This document shows, in pieces, positions 24,124 to 35,803 of a DNA stretch of 64,000 bases. Position 1 is the first letter of the stretch; every line of letters begins with the position of its first letter. The translations under genes were made by a program, and so were the position numbers. The notes beneath the pieces were generated by a model. It searched no databases, was not told where the DNA came from, and saw nothing but the letters and a program-made list of their open reading frames with translations. This DNA comes from Neonectria sp. B-13 (taxonomy: Eukaryota; Ascomycota; Sordariomycetes; Hypocreales; Nectriaceae): positions 1 through 64,000 of the forward strand of contig NOKP01000060.1 in assembly GCA_002682825.1 (NCBI GenBank), given 5' to 3'.

Positions 24124-24722
24124 AAGTACAAAAACTTGGGGTCACTGGACGTGAAGCATTATTGTGTACAGACAGATAGAGCGGGCTTCTTTTCAGACTA
24201 ATCTATAGTATGACCAGGTATGATACATGATATTAAATCGTTCATTGCATGTTCACGTTTCTAGAGTCCAAGCCTACCACGGGAAGCGTCACCGTTTTGA
24301 TATTGTCTCATCATGGGAGTACTTAGTACTCAGTGTGGAACGGACCATCTCATGATTGCTGTAGGCTTCGGTGTTGGTTCTAGCTATAGATTCTAGCTGT
24401 AGATTTTGGCTGTAGACTACGAGATGGTTTCTAGTTCCCTACGCGCCTCTGAAGACCTAGATCATCATCATCGTCACCATCATCACAGTACTGCATGTTG
24501 AAGCACATACTGATGACCCGTTTAACCAGTTTCTATGGTGGCATCCGTTTAATTCGAATGCTTGGAGTCTATGTAGTAGCTCACGAGAGGTTTCAGACGA
24601 CGACCACAGAACGAATACACACAGAGAACCAGATTGCCTTCTATTGAGAATATTCTGTTTCTATTTGCAACCTCGGTGTAACGCGTGTTTCTCTTACTGC
24701 CTCGCTACAGAGAAACAGCCGC
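24124..24722. repeat. Convergent 3' region with short tandem repeats
   Basis: No gene seen. At about 24376-24418 a 13-nt unit of the form TCTAGCTGTAGAT is repeated three times with changes. At about 24464 there is a CATCAT microsatellite. The region separates the 3' ends of the dioxygenase and FAH-family genes. Confidence 0.45.
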
Positions 24723-25797
24723 CTATTCGTAATGCACCTTATTGATGAGAGTACCTGTTGACGTCAGCAAGTCGTGTCAGTGTCGTGTATGGCAGTCACC
24801 ACATACCAATGCCTTCGATGTAGACGCGCATATCGTCACCATCCTTCAGCCAAAGCTTTGGATTTCTCATTGCGCCAATGCCTGTGAAATGTAAGACGGT
24901 GTTGTTAATAGTGGAGGCGGGAGATAAATACCTGGCGGAGTACCCATCATGATGACTGTTCCTTGCTCGAGAGTAGTGCCTTGAGAGAGAAACGCAATGG
25001 TCTTTGCGATAGAGAAGATCATCTCCTTCGTGTGTGAGTTCTGGACGGTTTCACCGTTCAACGTCGCTGCAATGGAGAGGTTCTGAGGGTCTGTGAGCAC
25101 CGTCTTGGACACCAGAGCAGGGCCGAGCGGTGCGGATCTGTCCAACCCTACCGAGTGATACTGTCAGTCAAGTTCTTGCGCTCTGTCTGACCGGCGAGGT
25201 ATTCTCACCTTTCGAAAATGACCACTGGCTGTTGCGGAACTGCTCTGTTCTCGCGCTTACGTCGTTTCCGCAGGTATAACCCAGGACGTACTCCATGGCC
25301 CTCGACTCGGGAATGTCCTTGCCCTCTTTAGAGATGATGACTGTCAACTCGGCCTCGTAGTCAGTCGTCTCGTCTTGCGCAAATCTGGGGATGGTTATGG
25401 TCTGTGGGTGAGGCCCAGAGAGCGCGGTTCGCGGCTTGACGAACAACACCGGGTGCGAGGGCACAGGCATGTTGGCCTCTTTGGCGTGGTCGTGGTAGTT
25501 AAGCCCTAGGCAGCGGATGATAGGCACTTCTCTCATTGATATGGGGGATAAGAGCTACTTCATGTCAGGATTGTCCATATGCAGGGGCTTACTGGATGAG
25601 CGAACCTGAGCTACAGTCAAGACCTTGTCGGTGACCTGGCCGTCAAAAATAGAACCCAAGACTAAGCGAGCCGAGATTTTCTTCCCTTCAAAGGAGGCAA
25701 GACCAATGTCCAGTGAGCCATTCTCTAACTCCCCCAGGTGGGTGTGGCCGTCCTCGACAGCCACGAAGCGGATTAAACGAGTCCAGTTGGGGGCCAT
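24723..25797 (-). CDS. Fumarylacetoacetate hydrolase (FAH) family enzyme
   Basis: Five exons, read downward: 25797-25593, 25529-25209, 25147-24932, 24881-24807 and 24754-24723, giving 282 residues. A short N-terminal domain (about 1-65) precedes the FAH core. Visible in the core are RCLGLNYHDHAKE, the metal ligands in DYEAEL, GYTCGNDVSAR, and MMGTPPGIG. This is the pattern of acylpyruvases, 2-hydroxyhepta-2,4-diene-1,7-dioate isomerase/decarboxylases and related Mg-dependent C-C hydrolases. In bacterial meta-cleavage pathways such enzymes act right after ring opening. Lying next to an extradiol dioxygenase, it probably processes the ring-fission product. The acceptor of exon 2 was chosen by frame; an earlier AG would leave a stop or the wrong phase. 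No targeting signal is seen, so it is probably cytosolic. Confidence 0.9.
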
Positions 25798-27218
25798 TGT
25801 TGGAATATGGTCGTTTTTCGGCGAGATTTGTTTGTAATATGTGCTGAGCCTGGTGATACCACGGGTATATATGCATGCTCACTAGAGCTGTTACGCCGTT
25901 GGTTGGGTATCCACCAGCCGACGGACGGATGAATAAACTGGTTTCCAATGGAATGATATCGGCTGGAAATAGCCCGAGGCCCCGCCATCCCCATATCTCT
26001 TTTTACTTGTATGGTAAGTAAGTTAATCCCAGAACTAGCTATATCGGATGCGTCGCCTTTAGTTTACAGAAAAGGCACACGTGGTCGTTCGACATGAGAC
26101 CATCACCTTTTCTATTAGACGGGGTGCGGCTTGCACTCCTGTTTGTAACTCTGTGCTGAGAGTTCTTCGTACTTGCCTCTCTTCTCGGTATCATGATGAT
26201 GTGACCCAATCCTGTTTCATGATAAGTTGACCGAGTGACGCCTTCGCACAGCCAGTCTCGGCCAATGCTTCTTTCTCCGTTGACTATGTCGAATAAGAGG
26301 CCATTTCCACAAATTATCGTCGATCACGGATGTAACTGGTCGTAGTGCGATGCGCACCTAATTAATTAAGAGAACAACTACAGCGCAGAACACCATATCC
26401 ATATCCATATCCATCATATGTTTGCAGCGTTCGCACTTGGTCATCTTATACCATGCTTGAGCCCTGGAGGCGATGTACTCACGGCTCTCTGGCCCGTCCC
26501 AGAAGCAATGTTTGGCTGCCATTTTCCTAGTGCCTGGGACCTTCTACCTTCCCTCATTTGAAGCATGGCGTAAATCTGCTCTCTAAACGATATAACGCCT
26601 TACTTCTATGAGTAAGAATCACTTTCATTGTGGCTCCCCAGCCGTCGATCATCAAGCCTTTATCGGCCACCTCGGTCTCGTCAATCAATGTCGGTAACGG
26701 GACATAAACGCAGAGACGACTGCACCAAGATTCCTTCGTTTCGCCACTCTAGGTTCTTAATTTGCTAACTAGCGTGTGCAGCACTTCGCAGGCTTACGTG
26801 TCCCACGTGCCATTAGATTCCTCCACGCAAGTTTGCAGCCTGAGGACAAAGCACATTGCCAGCGGTGGTTTGCCGGCTCTGGGCCACACTATGCTATTCA
26901 ACACAGAGGGTGGTATGCCAAAGCAAATTCTGCGTAATGCCAAGATTACCGGGCTACTTGCGGGGACGGCAGTTGCTGATTGGTGTGTCGATGCGGACTA
27001 ATGGCACGGTATGTTTAGGTCAACTTGGATTACCCCGGTACCAAGTGGACATCGTGCTTGAATTCGCCCGTCCGCCTACCCGCGTGGATTTCGGAGGTTT
27101 TGGTGGCTGATGGCGTATTCTTTGATAAGTGTTAAGTGACAAGACCAGCATCGTGTCCTGATACCTTGATCCCCGGTCGCTGTTAAAGTTTGAATATCAC
27201 AGCCTACTCTACAAGAAA
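25798..27218. promoter_or_regulatory. Divergent intergenic region, FAH-family / SDR-1
   Basis: About 1.4 kb. CCGACGGACGGAT at 25918-25930 (TCCGTCCG on the other strand) lies about 120 bp upstream of the FAH-family start. CCATAT is repeated three times at about 26393-26411. Short open frames near 26760-27110 show no family features, so no gene is called. Confidence 0.4.
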
Positions 27219-28291
27219 ATGTTCAAAGGCAAGTTCTACTGTATTACAGGGGCCGCGTCTGTAAGTCCACCGGCTTATCGCTGCATTAACCATGAGCGCA
27301 CAACGACTAATAGTAGACAGGGCATCGGCCGAGCCACAGCCCTGCGGTTAGTGGAAAAGGAAGCCGCCGGCCTTGCGATCAGCGACCAGAATTCGGATGA
27401 GTTGACAAAGACTGCAGACGAATGTATGCTGTTTCCTGGTGCGAAACCGAGCATTTGCACGCCTGATCCGTTGACTTGGTTGTAGGCCGAAAGATTGGAG
27501 GAGCACTCATACTCGCGACGAAAGTGGACGTGCGAAGTCGCCAAGAGGTCGAGCGATGGATCCAGGAGGCCTTCAACACGTTTGGTGCTCTTCACGGTGC
27601 TGCCAATGTGGCTGGTGTCGCCGGTGGAACTGGTGAAACTGTCGTCGAAACCATCGTACAGCTCCCTTTTCCCGAGCCCATCCCATCACCGAGCCCACTG
27701 ACTGGAAGCGTCGTGTAGGTTCAGGATGACTGGGACTTTACCTTGGCTGTGAACCTCACTGGCGTCATGAATTGCATGCGAGCTGAGCTACCAAAGCTGC
27801 AACGCCCGGGAGGCGCCATCGTAAACGTTGCCAGCACATCTGGTCGACGAGGTTTGCCGCATAGTTCCGCTTATGCCAGCAGCAAATTCGGCGTCATTGG
27901 CCTCACCGAGTCAGCTGCGGGAGAGTACGCGAAGCAGGGAGTCAGAATCAATGCGCTTCTTCCGTGAGTGGCCTACACCAGGAGAGACGACCTTGGTGGC
28001 TTGCTTTGCGTCGAAACACTTGCTGAACCTTACTAGAGGCCCCATCGACACAAAGATATTCCGTGACGGGGAGGCGCTGGGCTTGTTCGACTCGGATTCT
28101 ATGTCCAAAGATACGCTGCTGGGTCGCATGGGGCAGGCCGAGGAAGTGGCCAACGTTTTGTGTTTCTTGCTGAGTGATGACGCATCTTACGTGACAGGCG
28201 GTGAGTGTCTTCAACCTACGCGCTGCTCTTTGGATTCTAATCGAAGTTGATAGCGCACTGGAATGTAGACGGAGGATATCTGGCTTGCTAG
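27219..28291 (+). CDS. Short-chain dehydrogenase/reductase (SDR-1)
   Basis: Six exons, 27219-27260, 27321-27423, 27486-27655, 27719-27963, 28037-28200 and 28254-28291, give 253 residues, the usual classical SDR size. The cofactor loop TGAASGIG is split by the first intron. NVAGVAG (NNAG-like), catalytic Ser in NVASTSGRRG, and YASSK with the catalytic Tyr and Lys follow, and the C-terminal VDGGY is typical of NAD(P)-dependent FabG-like SDRs. It oxidises or reduces a hydroxyl/keto group. In this cluster it could oxidise a P450-made alcohol or a ring-cleavage product. The same strand continues with the ABM-barrel-like gene at 28692. Confidence 0.9.
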
Positions 28292-28691
28292 GTGATGTAT
28301 AAAGCGAGCACGTGGCTGGATAGGTGGCATTGTCAAATTAGTCTTATGCGAGCTTGCATTATTCAGATATCTGAGAAGCTGTAGCCCCACACAAGTGTTT
28401 GTCCAAAAAGGCGGCATAACTTCTGTAATGATTCTCCTACATCGAATGTTCACCTCTATTTCCAGTACAGTCTGTACAAATGTGCCGAAGCTCTGGATTA
28501 AATAGTCCGATGTTCGTCCGGTCGAGGAGCCGTCCCACGTGAGTATGATCCCGATGATCAGAATCCTCCCTCCCCTCGGATGTGTAACACATATATCAAT
28601 ACGGGGAGTTGGAACCTCTGGCTTCGTTCTGTAGTCAACGCCATTTCCCCACATTCGTACCCCGCAGCCAAACCTGAGGCTTCCCGCTAAT
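28292..28691. promoter_or_regulatory. Intergenic region upstream of the ABM-barrel-like gene
   Basis: 400 bp holding the 3' end of SDR-1 and the promoter of the next gene. CGTCCGGTCG at 28515-28524 is a copy of the GTCCG-type motif, about 170 bp before the start codon. Confidence 0.4.
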
Positions 28692-29513
28692 ATGCCTTCC
28701 TCTACGCCTCCGTTCTACGTGGTTGCCCGTGTAGTTGGTTCCGAGGGCTCCTTCAAAAAGGTCAGCACTCATTCATCGAATCCCTATAAGTCACTATTGT
28801 TAAATGGGAATGTTCTCCACAGTGGACAGAAAGACTCGTTAATCTCTGCGGCGTCTCGGCCACTGAGCTACATGGCAGCTCGTACTATTGGGGCCAGGAC
28901 TTGGATGGCGAGCCAGACACGATCTGGGGCTTGGAAGGCTACAGCCACGCTGTTGGCTTCTTCATGGGCCACCAATCCACAGAGACATTCAGGGTGGAGA
29001 TGGCCAAAGTCAACAAGGACAAGCTCTTGAAGGCAGATTACGACCTTCACCATTACGACCTAGTTGGCGGCTTTCTGTCGCGCGCTGACGATGACACGGC
29101 AAACTCCAAGGATAGCTTCGTCGCAGTGTTGCACTTCTGGGCAAACGATCGTGCGGCACGCGACGTCGTCCTGGGCTGTCTGGAAGGTGTGGCTAGGAAG
29201 GCGAAGGAGTTACCAGTCAATCAGGGCGTCCAAAGTTGCGCAGTGCTACGAGAGTGCAACGACTTAACCCTTGCGACGCTGTGGATAAGGTGCGACCACT
29301 GCTTGCTCTATGATGATCCCTCGACGTACACTAACACTTCCCAGGACAAGAACAGAGGAGGAGTTTACAAAGTTCAAATCATCTCAGGTTTACAAATCTC
29401 TCATTGGATCGACCCTCGATGAAAATGGGGGATTGGTTGCCAAGACCTCGCTGCATAGGTCTCGAGCCTTCAACGGGCACGTTGACAAGGTGTCCAGACA
29501 TAACGCCACTTAA
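28692..29513 (+). CDS. Small dimeric alpha/beta-barrel (ABM/EthD-like) protein
   Basis: Three exons, 28692-28760, 28823-29289 and 29345-29513, give 234 residues. The start FYVVARVVG and the later segment SFVAVLHFWAND are hydrophobic strands spaced like two ferredoxin-type repeats. His-rich central segments (YSHAVGFFMGHQ, YDLHHYDLVGGF) occur as well. This suggests a tandem ABM or EthD-like alpha/beta barrel, a fold used by small monooxygenases, decarboxylases and cyclases in aromatic pathways. No signature residue proves a reaction. It shares the cluster strand with SDR-1. A second barrel-like protein (36987-37697) is not obviously its close paralogue. The gene call is fairly sure, the fold is likely and the function is open. 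Confidence 0.72.
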
Positions 29514-29908
29514 GAATCCGTTAGAAGGTCTGTTGGATTTTATAAGTTGTAGTTAGTTACGGGCTCTATAGAGTTAGAAAGACTTTAGTTTAAGCCGCGT
29601 TTCTGGCGTGTAACAAGATCCTTTCAATTCCTGTTTTAAATGCTATGATTATGAGTTATCGTGAAAAGAGCACAGTATTTTAGAGAACTTCTCTTTGAGA
29701 ATCAGCGACGAAATATAGTGACATATGCGGAATCCTAAACAGCTTCAAATCTTAGACAGGAAGACTGACAGAGCTCATCAAGTTAAGACATGGTTTCTCA
29801 GCGCCACCGTGTCAGGCCAAAATCAGTACAGTCACTGCAACAAAGACTGTTGAGTACGCTATTGTTGATTGAGAGACTATTTGGGTACCCGAAATCCTTG
29901 CTTGACCC
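29514..29908. other. Convergent 3' region, no gene seen
   Basis: About 395 bp of AT-rich sequence between the ABM-barrel-like gene and the SnoaL-like gene on the other strand. No RNA or protein gene is visible. Confidence 0.35.
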
Positions 29909-30584
29909 TCAGCTAAGCTTTGTTGCCACCAGGGGATCAAGAGAAGCCGTAAAGTCAGCCTTCTGAGTCTTCATATCGGTTGGGAAGCTGAGATGCTCGT
30001 GGATCCATTTCCACTGGCCCTCGTCATTCTTCCTAGCAATACCCGTGCGTCGAAAGGTCGTGTCAAAAGCCACACCACCAGCAGTGCCCCAGGTGTGCTG
30101 AATCATAGTGGAGTAGGCGTATTGCTTGGACAAAGCAGTAATCTCGATGTCTTTGTACTCCATGCTTCCATCGTTCCAGAAGGGGAAGATGGCCTCAAAA
30201 TGCTTCTTGAAGTCGCCGCGAATGCTGTTGCCAAACATGTCGTAGCTGACCATGTCCTCGAAGTCGTAGAAGCGGCGAGCGCCGTTCATGCCGTTGTGAA
30301 AGTCGGCTCGAGACTCGTGGTTCCAGTAATGCAGCCACCCGCGGTAGAGCTGGTCCATCACCTCCTGTTCTTCCTTTTCAAGCTCGGCATTGTGGTACTT
30401 TGGTAAAAATTAGTACATATTGGGAAGCTGGAGGCTGTTCAGCTCACCTTGCTCGGTGGCATCTGCAAGAACTTGAACTGGTTCTTGGCATTGCTGTACT
30501 GGGCCTAGGCTACGTCAGTACCTCTTGTTTAAGTATTGGTTACTTGGCACCCACATCGTCTGCCACAAACCCGTTCTTGTTCAT
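29909..30584 (-). CDS. SnoaL-like / NTF2-fold protein (copy 1)
   Basis: Three exons, read downward: 30584-30555, 30504-30448 and 30397-29909, giving 191 residues. The third exon holds a SnoaL-like NTF2 fold: a helical start, a FEDMVSYDMFGN strand region with acidic residues, and the C-terminal sheet ending in WKWIHEHLSFP, the common tail of SnoaL_3/SgcJ-type proteins. The fold is used by isomerases, cyclases and dehydratases acting on small polyketides, steroids or ring-opened products. Copy 2 at 34705-35369 has the same exon plan (short first exon, a second exon of exactly 57 nt, long third exon) and the same WVHEHVSFP-type tail, so the two are duplicates. No signal peptide. The substrate is unknown. 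Confidence 0.85.
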
Positions 30585-31554
30585 GGTGATAGCGAAAGGT
30601 CTGATCCGTCAATAAGAAGAGTGTGCCTGGAGATACGTGCAGATAGTTGAGGTCGTAGATAATGAGATGCGACCATTTACGATAGAACTGCTCGCAATTT
30701 GTAACCAATGCTCGCTCGCTCTATTACCCCAGACCAATAATTGGCCCCTCCGCGTCAATACGATCGTCAGGGTTGGAATGGGGCCGCTGATAAAATTTTC
30801 GCCCGTTTCGGTCGGAGATCCACCGTCGGACTATTTACATTTACAGCGTGTGACGGACTTTACAGTGTAATTGCACCGCGAAGGGAGTCACATTTGTTAC
30901 AAGGTTAATTTAGGTTCTGATCGGTAACGCCTATGTGAGATGGTTTTGGACCGAACTGATACATCTGTGGGCATAAATCTAGCGCAGATTTTGGCATGTA
31001 TCTATGTACTAGCTGCCAATCTTCTGAGAGATCGCATACACTGCATGCGATCTCTCAAAGTGAGAAAATCATTGTAAAAATGGAAATTCTCTTAGTAACT
31101 AAGCTGTTTATAGTAATTCTAGCAGCCCTTGCTAGTATAGTACCTATTTCTGTAGGTTTATAAAGGTAGGGCATTATGGTCTCTTTTATGTATGGATAAA
31201 AGAGGAAAGGTAGCATTTTAATGCAGTTTATAAAGATAATTTCTCGAACCTATCCCACATCAGCATTGCCAATTAGGACCTTAAGGAATAACAATAAAAG
31301 ATTAGCGGCTATTCTTTATGCTGAAGTCTTAAATCATTGTCAGCAAGCAAACGCAAGGTATCAAATAGAACAAAGGGAAGCTTAATAATAAAACGCTTAG
31401 ATATTTCTTTAAAACGTAATCATTTTGAATAGCGAGTCTAAGCTTCCTCATCTTTCGTATACATTTAGTTCAAGCCACTTATTGGGCTTATAATTATCAT
31501 GCAAATCAATAACTATGCAATTTAAGAAGTATCTAGACTTGAGGTCTTTGACAT
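30585..31554. promoter_or_regulatory. SnoaL-1 promoter and AT-rich spacer
   Basis: CGGTCGGAG (30809-30817) and CCGTCGGAC (30823-30831) lie about 230 bp upstream of the SnoaL-1 start and match the cluster motif. From about 31060 to 31540 the DNA is AT-rich and stop-filled. It has a 9-bp inverted repeat (CTCTTTTAT / ATAAAAGAG) near 31180 and looks like an old mobile-element remnant. No gene is seen. Confidence 0.45.
31025..31057. repeat. Perfect 13-bp inverted repeat with 7-nt loop
   Basis: TGAGAGATCGCAT at 31025-31037 is followed, after ACACTGC, by its exact complement ATGCGATCTCTCA at 31045-31057. It lies between the SnoaL-1 promoter and the 3' end of P450-2, at the edge of an AT-rich stretch. 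It could be a hairpin in RNA, a protein-binding palindrome or the end of a small inverted-repeat element. Confidence 0.85.
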
Positions 31555-33576
31555 CTAGTTGTATATGGCCAAGTCCTGTAGCGACTGTCCAATGCTGCGA
31601 GAGATGGTGTCGACATACTCTTGGCCTCTCGGTTTGAAGATAGCCTTGAACGGCGCGGGCGCGTGCAACAGGCCTTCCTTGTATGCATTCGGGTCTAGAT
31701 CGACTCCCTCCGGCTCCTTGATCTCAAAGGCCCAGAGAAGTTTGGCGATAATGCGCCACTGGTTGCGTTCGGCCAGGTGAATCCCTGGACACATCCGCCG
31801 TCCTGCACCATATCCGTAATGATGTAAAGCTCGAGTTACATGTTAGCTAGGCGCCCGTACAGATGCTTTATGACTGGGAGGGGAAAACTTATCTCGTTTG
31901 TTGTAGTCAGCACTGCCCGCATAGTCGTTGGCCAGCTTGGGGTGGTTGAGGTAGCGATCCGGGTTGAAAGCAAAAGGGTCATCGTAGCCAAGTCTCTCGG
32001 AGTGTTGCAAAGCCCACAGCGGGATAAAGATGATGGCACCCTTGGGAATGAGCATGCCCTCATACCAGTTATCCTCGGAGACGCAATGCGGTATACCAGT
32101 AGAGAGGCTGTGTTTACGACGTCAGAACATGATCCAGAGCAATTACAACACGATAGTGGAACTTACGCAGGTCTCCAACGGAGTCCTTCTTTGACGATGC
32201 AATTGATGTACGGAAGCTTGTCAAAGTCGGCCCACTCAGGCATTCTGGAGAGGTTTTAGTAATACCACAAACACCGCTGTCGATCAAGAACTTACCTGCT
32301 AGATCCGCAAACCCTGTCGAGCTCTTCCCGGGCTTTGGCTTGAACATGAGGATTTTTGGCAAGAGCCAAGATTGCAGTCAACATCGAGGAAGAAGTCGTC
32401 TCGGCTCCCCCTTCAACCATCTCTCCAAACAACATGTCCACCTCGTGCTCGGGCAGCTTGAGGCCATTTTTTATTCCCTTCTCAGCGCGCTCGTCCAGAA
32501 AGCGGTCTGCAATGCAATTGCGGTGGTCGCCGAGGCGTCGCCTCTCATCAACTCGCCGGCGAGCTTCTGTCCATACCTCCTCCATGACGTCGCCGGCGTA
32601 CGCTGCGCGACGCTTCCACGCTGCCCATCGTGTCGGGATGTACTTCAAGATGGGGAACTGGTCAACTGGGGGATTCGCGCCAGGCTCCAATGCCTCACCA
32701 AACTTGCACAGAGTCAGTACCTCTTCGCATAATAGCATAGCAGTAGGATACTAACCTTTTCCAGCGCGTCGTAGACACACTAAAAGGCCGCATTAGCATC
32801 TTTTCTAGAGCGGAAGAGACCGTGACGTACGTGTCCCCAGAAGTCCTCATATGTCGAGCCTCTCTGGCCGTAAATTAATGCACAGGCAATAGAGCAGGTC
32901 GTTCGCTTTATATGGTTGTAGAAGTTGTCGGGGTCTTTGAGGATGTGGTCAACCATGACGGTTATCCTAACCCGGAGTCAGTATCGGTACGATTGAGCTG
33001 GGATTGAAATAGCTTACTCTGCATCCTGCATCGGTGCGACTTTTTCATCCAGTAGTCGAGGCTTGACAAGCTCAGTCAGAATCACTCCATACTTCAGGAC
33101 TACTATTACTCACCGAGAGGTTATGTGTGACAACCTTGCGTTTTTCCCGCTGTGATAGAGAGACTGGAGAGAATACAATGCTGTGGCCTCGCGTGATGAG
33201 ATCTGCCACGTAGCTCTTCGGCCGCTCAGCATAGATGAGACCCTTTTTGTCGACGAGGTCGTGGACTGCCTTCCGATCGTAAAGGACGATGGCGGTGGAC
33301 GATCCGAACTTGAGCGTGTAGATACCACCGAACTCTTCACCCCAGTCTTTAAACCTGAGCCATGTAAGCTGCCGCAGGAGATTACTGCGCCCTTCACTCG
33401 ACTCACTTTCTGTATAGACCTGTGATCGGGATCTGGTGCAGGTTTCCGAGGATTGGTAGAGTCGGAGGGCCAGGGGGATAACGCTTGTCGCGTCTGCCAA
33501 CCTGGAACAGCTTGTAGACCAGCCAGCACAGCACCACGACGGCGCCTACTATCGGCCTGGACAATAGTGCATCCAT
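31555..33576 (-). CDS. Cytochrome P450 (cluster P450-2), possible frame break before heme exon
   Basis: Paralogue of P450-1. Exons read downward: 33576-33407, 33354-33114, 33061-33018, 32966-32831, 32779-32756 (24 nt, CVYDALEK), 32720-32296, 32244-32167, 32107 to about 31889, and 31829-31555. About 537 residues. An N-terminal anchor, hinge PPGPP, I-helix EGGAETT, EGLRWRP, FNPDRY and the heme loop [12 protein letters not shown] are all present. In the I-helix Glu replaces the usual Asp (GAETT). The last two exons do not join in phase with any good GT donor: the donor at 31888 leaves one nucleotide too many. Either an unusual splice or a single-base change is involved. The 35-nt intron before 32720 is also unusually short. 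It lies between the two SnoaL-like genes on the same strand. Confidence 0.85.
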
Positions 33577-34704
33577 GCTCAGCTGAACCATGGGGAAGGC
33601 GGAGGAAGAGGCAACGTGATCGGAGAGTACGTCGTTGTCGGCTGAAGTTGACAAGGGAGACGAGGAAGCCGAATATTGTTTTGTATCGACGTCACAAAAG
33701 ACTCTGCCAGTCAGTACACTTTGCATGTCACATGAAGGGGATATTCTACTACCTTTATGTCCTCGACCAAAGCCACGGACAGAATCGGGCTTCCGGGGTG
33801 CTCCGCCTATTAGCTCCGGGTGGTTTTGGCTAGCCCGGGTGGCGTTTACAACGTGGTACCAGGTGATCTAAGCTAATATGTCCGCCTGGGGAAATCCTCA
33901 GCGCTCGGTCTCTTATTTGAAGATGATCCGAGCTAAGCTCTTAATTCCTTCATTGCTCTCCAAGGTCAAACCGTCCGTCCGGGCTAATATGCTGTATTCC
34001 CCCGTGGCGAGGGAATGAAGCTATGACCTCTACTGCGTGTTAGAGGGCTATACTTCTGACCCACAGTAATGTGTCACTAAGGAGAATCCGGGGTACTCCC
34101 TGTGGTCAGTATCATGTCGAATGCCATGGTGATTGATTTACGGTCGCGATGCTCCTTTCACTTTGATGAAATATGGTGAGGACGGTGGGCAACATCGCGT
34201 TAAACCGCTGGGAATATGCCATGCGCTAATAGGTGATGCCAAGCTGTCTTATGTGCCCAACGTAGCGTATCCCCGCAGATTAATGAGTGTCGAATTAATG
34301 TATCGTTGAATGCGGTGTTGTTTCTAGCTGAAAGTAGCTCGTGCTGCAATATTGCGGGACAGTTACCCTACGCATTCTTTTGCAAAGGACATTGAAGATT
34401 TGAATGAGTAACTCTCCTGGCGTAGCTTACAAGGGTAGGGTTGCTGAACAAGGAGAGTCAAAATGGAGGGCGTACGTGCTAAGGCCCCGGGCTGATCTAT
34501 TACATTTCTAGTGACAGCAAAAGGGAGTGCAGACTCCACTAATATGTGATGCCAAGTTGGCGTATACGTTGAATGAAACAGGCGACCAAGTTGTATGCAG
34601 GTGAATCCATAAATCACTGGCCTATGGACGAGTTGACTAATGATAGGATTAAGTATGGTACTTGATAATCTCCCACAATATCCATGAGTAGATAGGCCAG
34701 ACGC
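33577..34704. promoter_or_regulatory. P450-2 upstream region
   Basis: About 1.1 kb without a supported gene. CCGTCCGTCCGGG at 33971-33983, about 400 bp upstream of the P450-2 start, is a direct repeat of the CCGTC word found in other cluster promoters. The rest is mixed sequence containing the 3' end of SnoaL-2. Confidence 0.4.
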
Positions 34705-35369
34705 TTAGAAATGGAAAGCCTTTGTCGGGTCGACCGAGGAAGTAAAATCCGCCTCCCTGGTCGCCATGTTCACAGGGAAAGACACGTGCTCATGCACCCA
34801 CTGCCACTTGCCATCGAACTTCGACAAAACACCCGTGATGCGGTAGGTCATCTCGAAAGGCTTGCTGTCCTCCGACGTACCCTTGAGCTGCTGGACCATG
34901 GTGGCATAGCCAGACGTGGGGCTCGTGGCAAAGACCTCGAGGTCCTTGAAGCCCACCTTGGCGTTGGAGAAGTACCCAAACGTCTTCTCAAAGTGTTCCT
35001 TGAAGGCGCCGCGGCCGGTGAAGCCAAAGAGGTCATAGGTGACGACATCGTCGATCTTGTAGAAGCCCTTGCCCGTCTCAATATCCTCGTTGAAGGTGGT
35101 GTTCAGGCATCGCGCCCAGCCTTTGTAGAACTCGAGAATCTCCCGCTCCTCTTGCAGAAGCTCAGACTTGTGCAGCTAAGCAAGAATACGTTGTATCAGT
35201 ACGATAGAAGATCAATCGCGTCGGGCTGCATACGTACCTGGCTCTTGGGGTAGCTAAGATTCTTCCAAAGATCCTCGACTGTGGTAAGGGTGTTCTGCAA
35301 TAGACATGGTAAGCACTAGACCACGTGCCATTAACACAAAAGAGCGCATACCTCATCGAAGTAAGACAT
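34705..35369 (-). CDS. SnoaL-like / NTF2-fold protein (copy 2)
   Basis: Three exons, read downward: 35369-35352 (18 nt), 35294-35238 (57 nt) and 35175-34705, giving 181 residues. The N-terminus MSYFDE continues into a helix (TVEDLWKNLSYPKSQ), then the NTF2-fold core with VVTYDLFGF, and the C-terminal strand pair ending WQWVHEHVSFPV. The fold and exon plan equal those of copy 1, but sequence identity is moderate, so the duplication is not recent. SnoaL-like proteins in oxidative clusters often shift double bonds, close rings or dehydrate reactive intermediates. Here one copy sits on each side of P450-2. No catalytic residue can be assigned with confidence. Confidence 0.86.
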
Positions 35370-35803
35370 GTTGAAGGTTTGTGGGCTTGTGGATAGAATA
35401 AATGGAGTATGCGTTGATGCTGCAGTGATGATGTCCACGAAACAGGAAACTCTGCAGTCTTTTATCTCGCGTCACGCGGTACATCTCTGCACTCCGTCCG
35501 GTCTATATGACGACAAAGGGATGCGGTCGGACGAATTTTGTGTCTTTCGACGGCGAGGGGTAGATCAAAGTCGGGGCATTCGGTACATTGTACACCACCA
35601 CTGTACATCACTTCTGGTAGTCGAGCCTACTGATTTAGTTGCCAACAGGTGGACATGGCCTAGTCTTGATATGATGAGCCCACTGAAAAATCCTAGGAGG
35701 CATTACCTGGCGTTGCATTTACTTGGGAATCTCACAAAAGCAGGCGAACAATAAAGTAGTAGAGCGCACAAGGCGTCGAACGGAATTCATTGTAAACTAG
35801 ATC
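35370..35803. promoter_or_regulatory. SnoaL-2 promoter region
   Basis: CTCCGTCCGGTC at 35492-35503 and CGGTCGGACG at 35524-35533 lie 120-165 bp upstream of the SnoaL-2 start. They are the best-placed pair of the recurring motif. The 3' end of SDR-2 lies at 35804. Confidence 0.5.
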
